Shown piece after piece: positions 63,701 to 64,000 of a stretch of 64,000 bases of DNA. Position numbers and translations under genes: made by a program. The notes beneath the pieces were generated by a model that saw only the letters and a program-made list of their open reading frames with translations, was not told the DNA's origin and did no database searches. The stretch's first letter is position 1. Each line of letters starts with the position of its first letter. Source of the stretch: Adineta ricciae (Eukaryota > Rotifera > Eurotatoria > Adinetida > Adinetidae); the NCBI GenBank assembly GCA_905250025.1, contig CAJNOJ010000001.1, positions 1,054,001 through 1,118,000 on the forward strand, written 5' to 3'.

Positions 63701-64000
63701 GGGTATACATAAAAATCCGATAAATGCTTTGCTGCAAGAGTCTCGACAACAGCAACAACAACAACAGTTAAACCCATATGCAACCACAGGAATATTTCAG
63801 CAAACAACACCGAGTTTTGTACATACATCTTCATGATTTCCGTGACTATTTGATGATGTGTGTGTGTTTGTATTTTTCTAGTCAGATACAATTCACTCTG
63901 CAATCTCATCACCTCATCAACTATCCGATTCTCAACAGCAAAGAGCAATATCACCATCGTCTGTACAATATCAACCGCCCTGGCTAGATTATCCTGCGCC
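60722..64000 (+). CDS. ROBO: Roundabout (Robo) guidance receptor, 3' end cut off
   Basis: Exons 60722-60758, 60837-61139, 61200-62202, 62254-63257, 63316-63818 and 63882->64000, all in phase. A signal peptide (MIIQFLFLLFVF) is followed by five Ig domains: Ig1 at ~25-112 (PPVIIEQPQD, CRAE, VYHCVAKN), Ig2 with CQPP and YRCIASN, Ig3 with CQID and YTCTAR, Ig4 with ECPLP and FQCSY, and Ig5 with PCQSN and YKCVSTN. Three fibronectin III domains follow (SIELSWD, SITIKWD, SLSIRWNPP). A membrane helix is at FLPVIVLSSICFTCAF...GIWLCF. The order Ig5-FN3-TM matches Robo. The cytoplasmic tail holds VWIDSIPKS near CC residues and PPWLDYP near the window end, like conserved Robo motifs. Robo binds Slit and steers axons and migrating cells. 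The tail is incomplete. Confidence 0.93.

Overview
This window looks like nuclear DNA of a bdelloid rotifer or a close relative. The genes are animal genes (nuclear receptors, Robo, adducin, cyclin T, KDM6, EXD3). They are cut by many GT-AG introns, most only about 38-76 nt long, and lie in AT-rich spacers. A tandem pair of rotifer-style 7TM receptors flanks an F-box/LRR-like gene and an ARM-like gene, as in bdelloid expansions. Several start codons follow directly on a splice-acceptor-like AG, which fits spliced-leader trans-splicing. The species is inferred, not read. I recognised no transposon, rRNA, tRNA or CRISPR. All gene models were assembled by eye from reading frames, GT/AG sites and phase agreement.

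Layout. 1-601 (-): 5' part of a CMPK2-like kinase. 849-3135 (-): an orphan scaffold protein with a PDZ-like domain completed by a small last exon. 4193-7219 (+): a divergent nuclear receptor. 8566-9569 (+): a WrbA-type flavodoxin-fold protein. 10266-12388 (+): a GLUT-type sugar transporter. 12579-14650 (+): an EXD3/Mut-7-like 3'-5' exonuclease. 14978-15817 (-): an orphan. 16182-18691 (-): cytosolic Hsp70 with EEVD end and a heat-shock-element-like site upstream. 19313-19845 (-): a small single-pass membrane protein. 20359-26615: two paralogous 7TM receptors around an F-box-like and an ARM-like gene. 27082-30404 (-): a 12-exon NR2C (TR2/TR4-like) receptor. 31832-33567 (-): a short KDM6/UTX-type histone demethylase. 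35128-41100 (+): cyclin T, DPH2 and KLHDC10-like genes with about 240 nt between them. 42782-55820 (+): an adducin pair, a short head-only copy and a full copy with a MARCKS-like tail. 56596-57243 (-): a secreted selenoprotein-P-like thioredoxin-fold protein. 60722-end (+): a Robo receptor, cut by the window end.

The most unusual item is a two-exon, about 1,743-residue reading frame (49397-54914) inside a 6.7 kb intron of the full adducin gene, on the same strand. It has a disordered N-terminus with a PP1-docking-like motif, then about fifteen degenerate repeats of helix plus beta-hairpin character. I recognise no family for it. It may be a nested gene or a giant alternative adducin isoform.

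The genes do not form one pathway. Functional themes are transcription control (two nuclear receptors, KDM6, cyclin T), membrane skeleton and guidance (adducin, Robo), proteostasis and translation (Hsp70, DPH2), and redox or transport (WrbA-like, SelP-like, GLUT).
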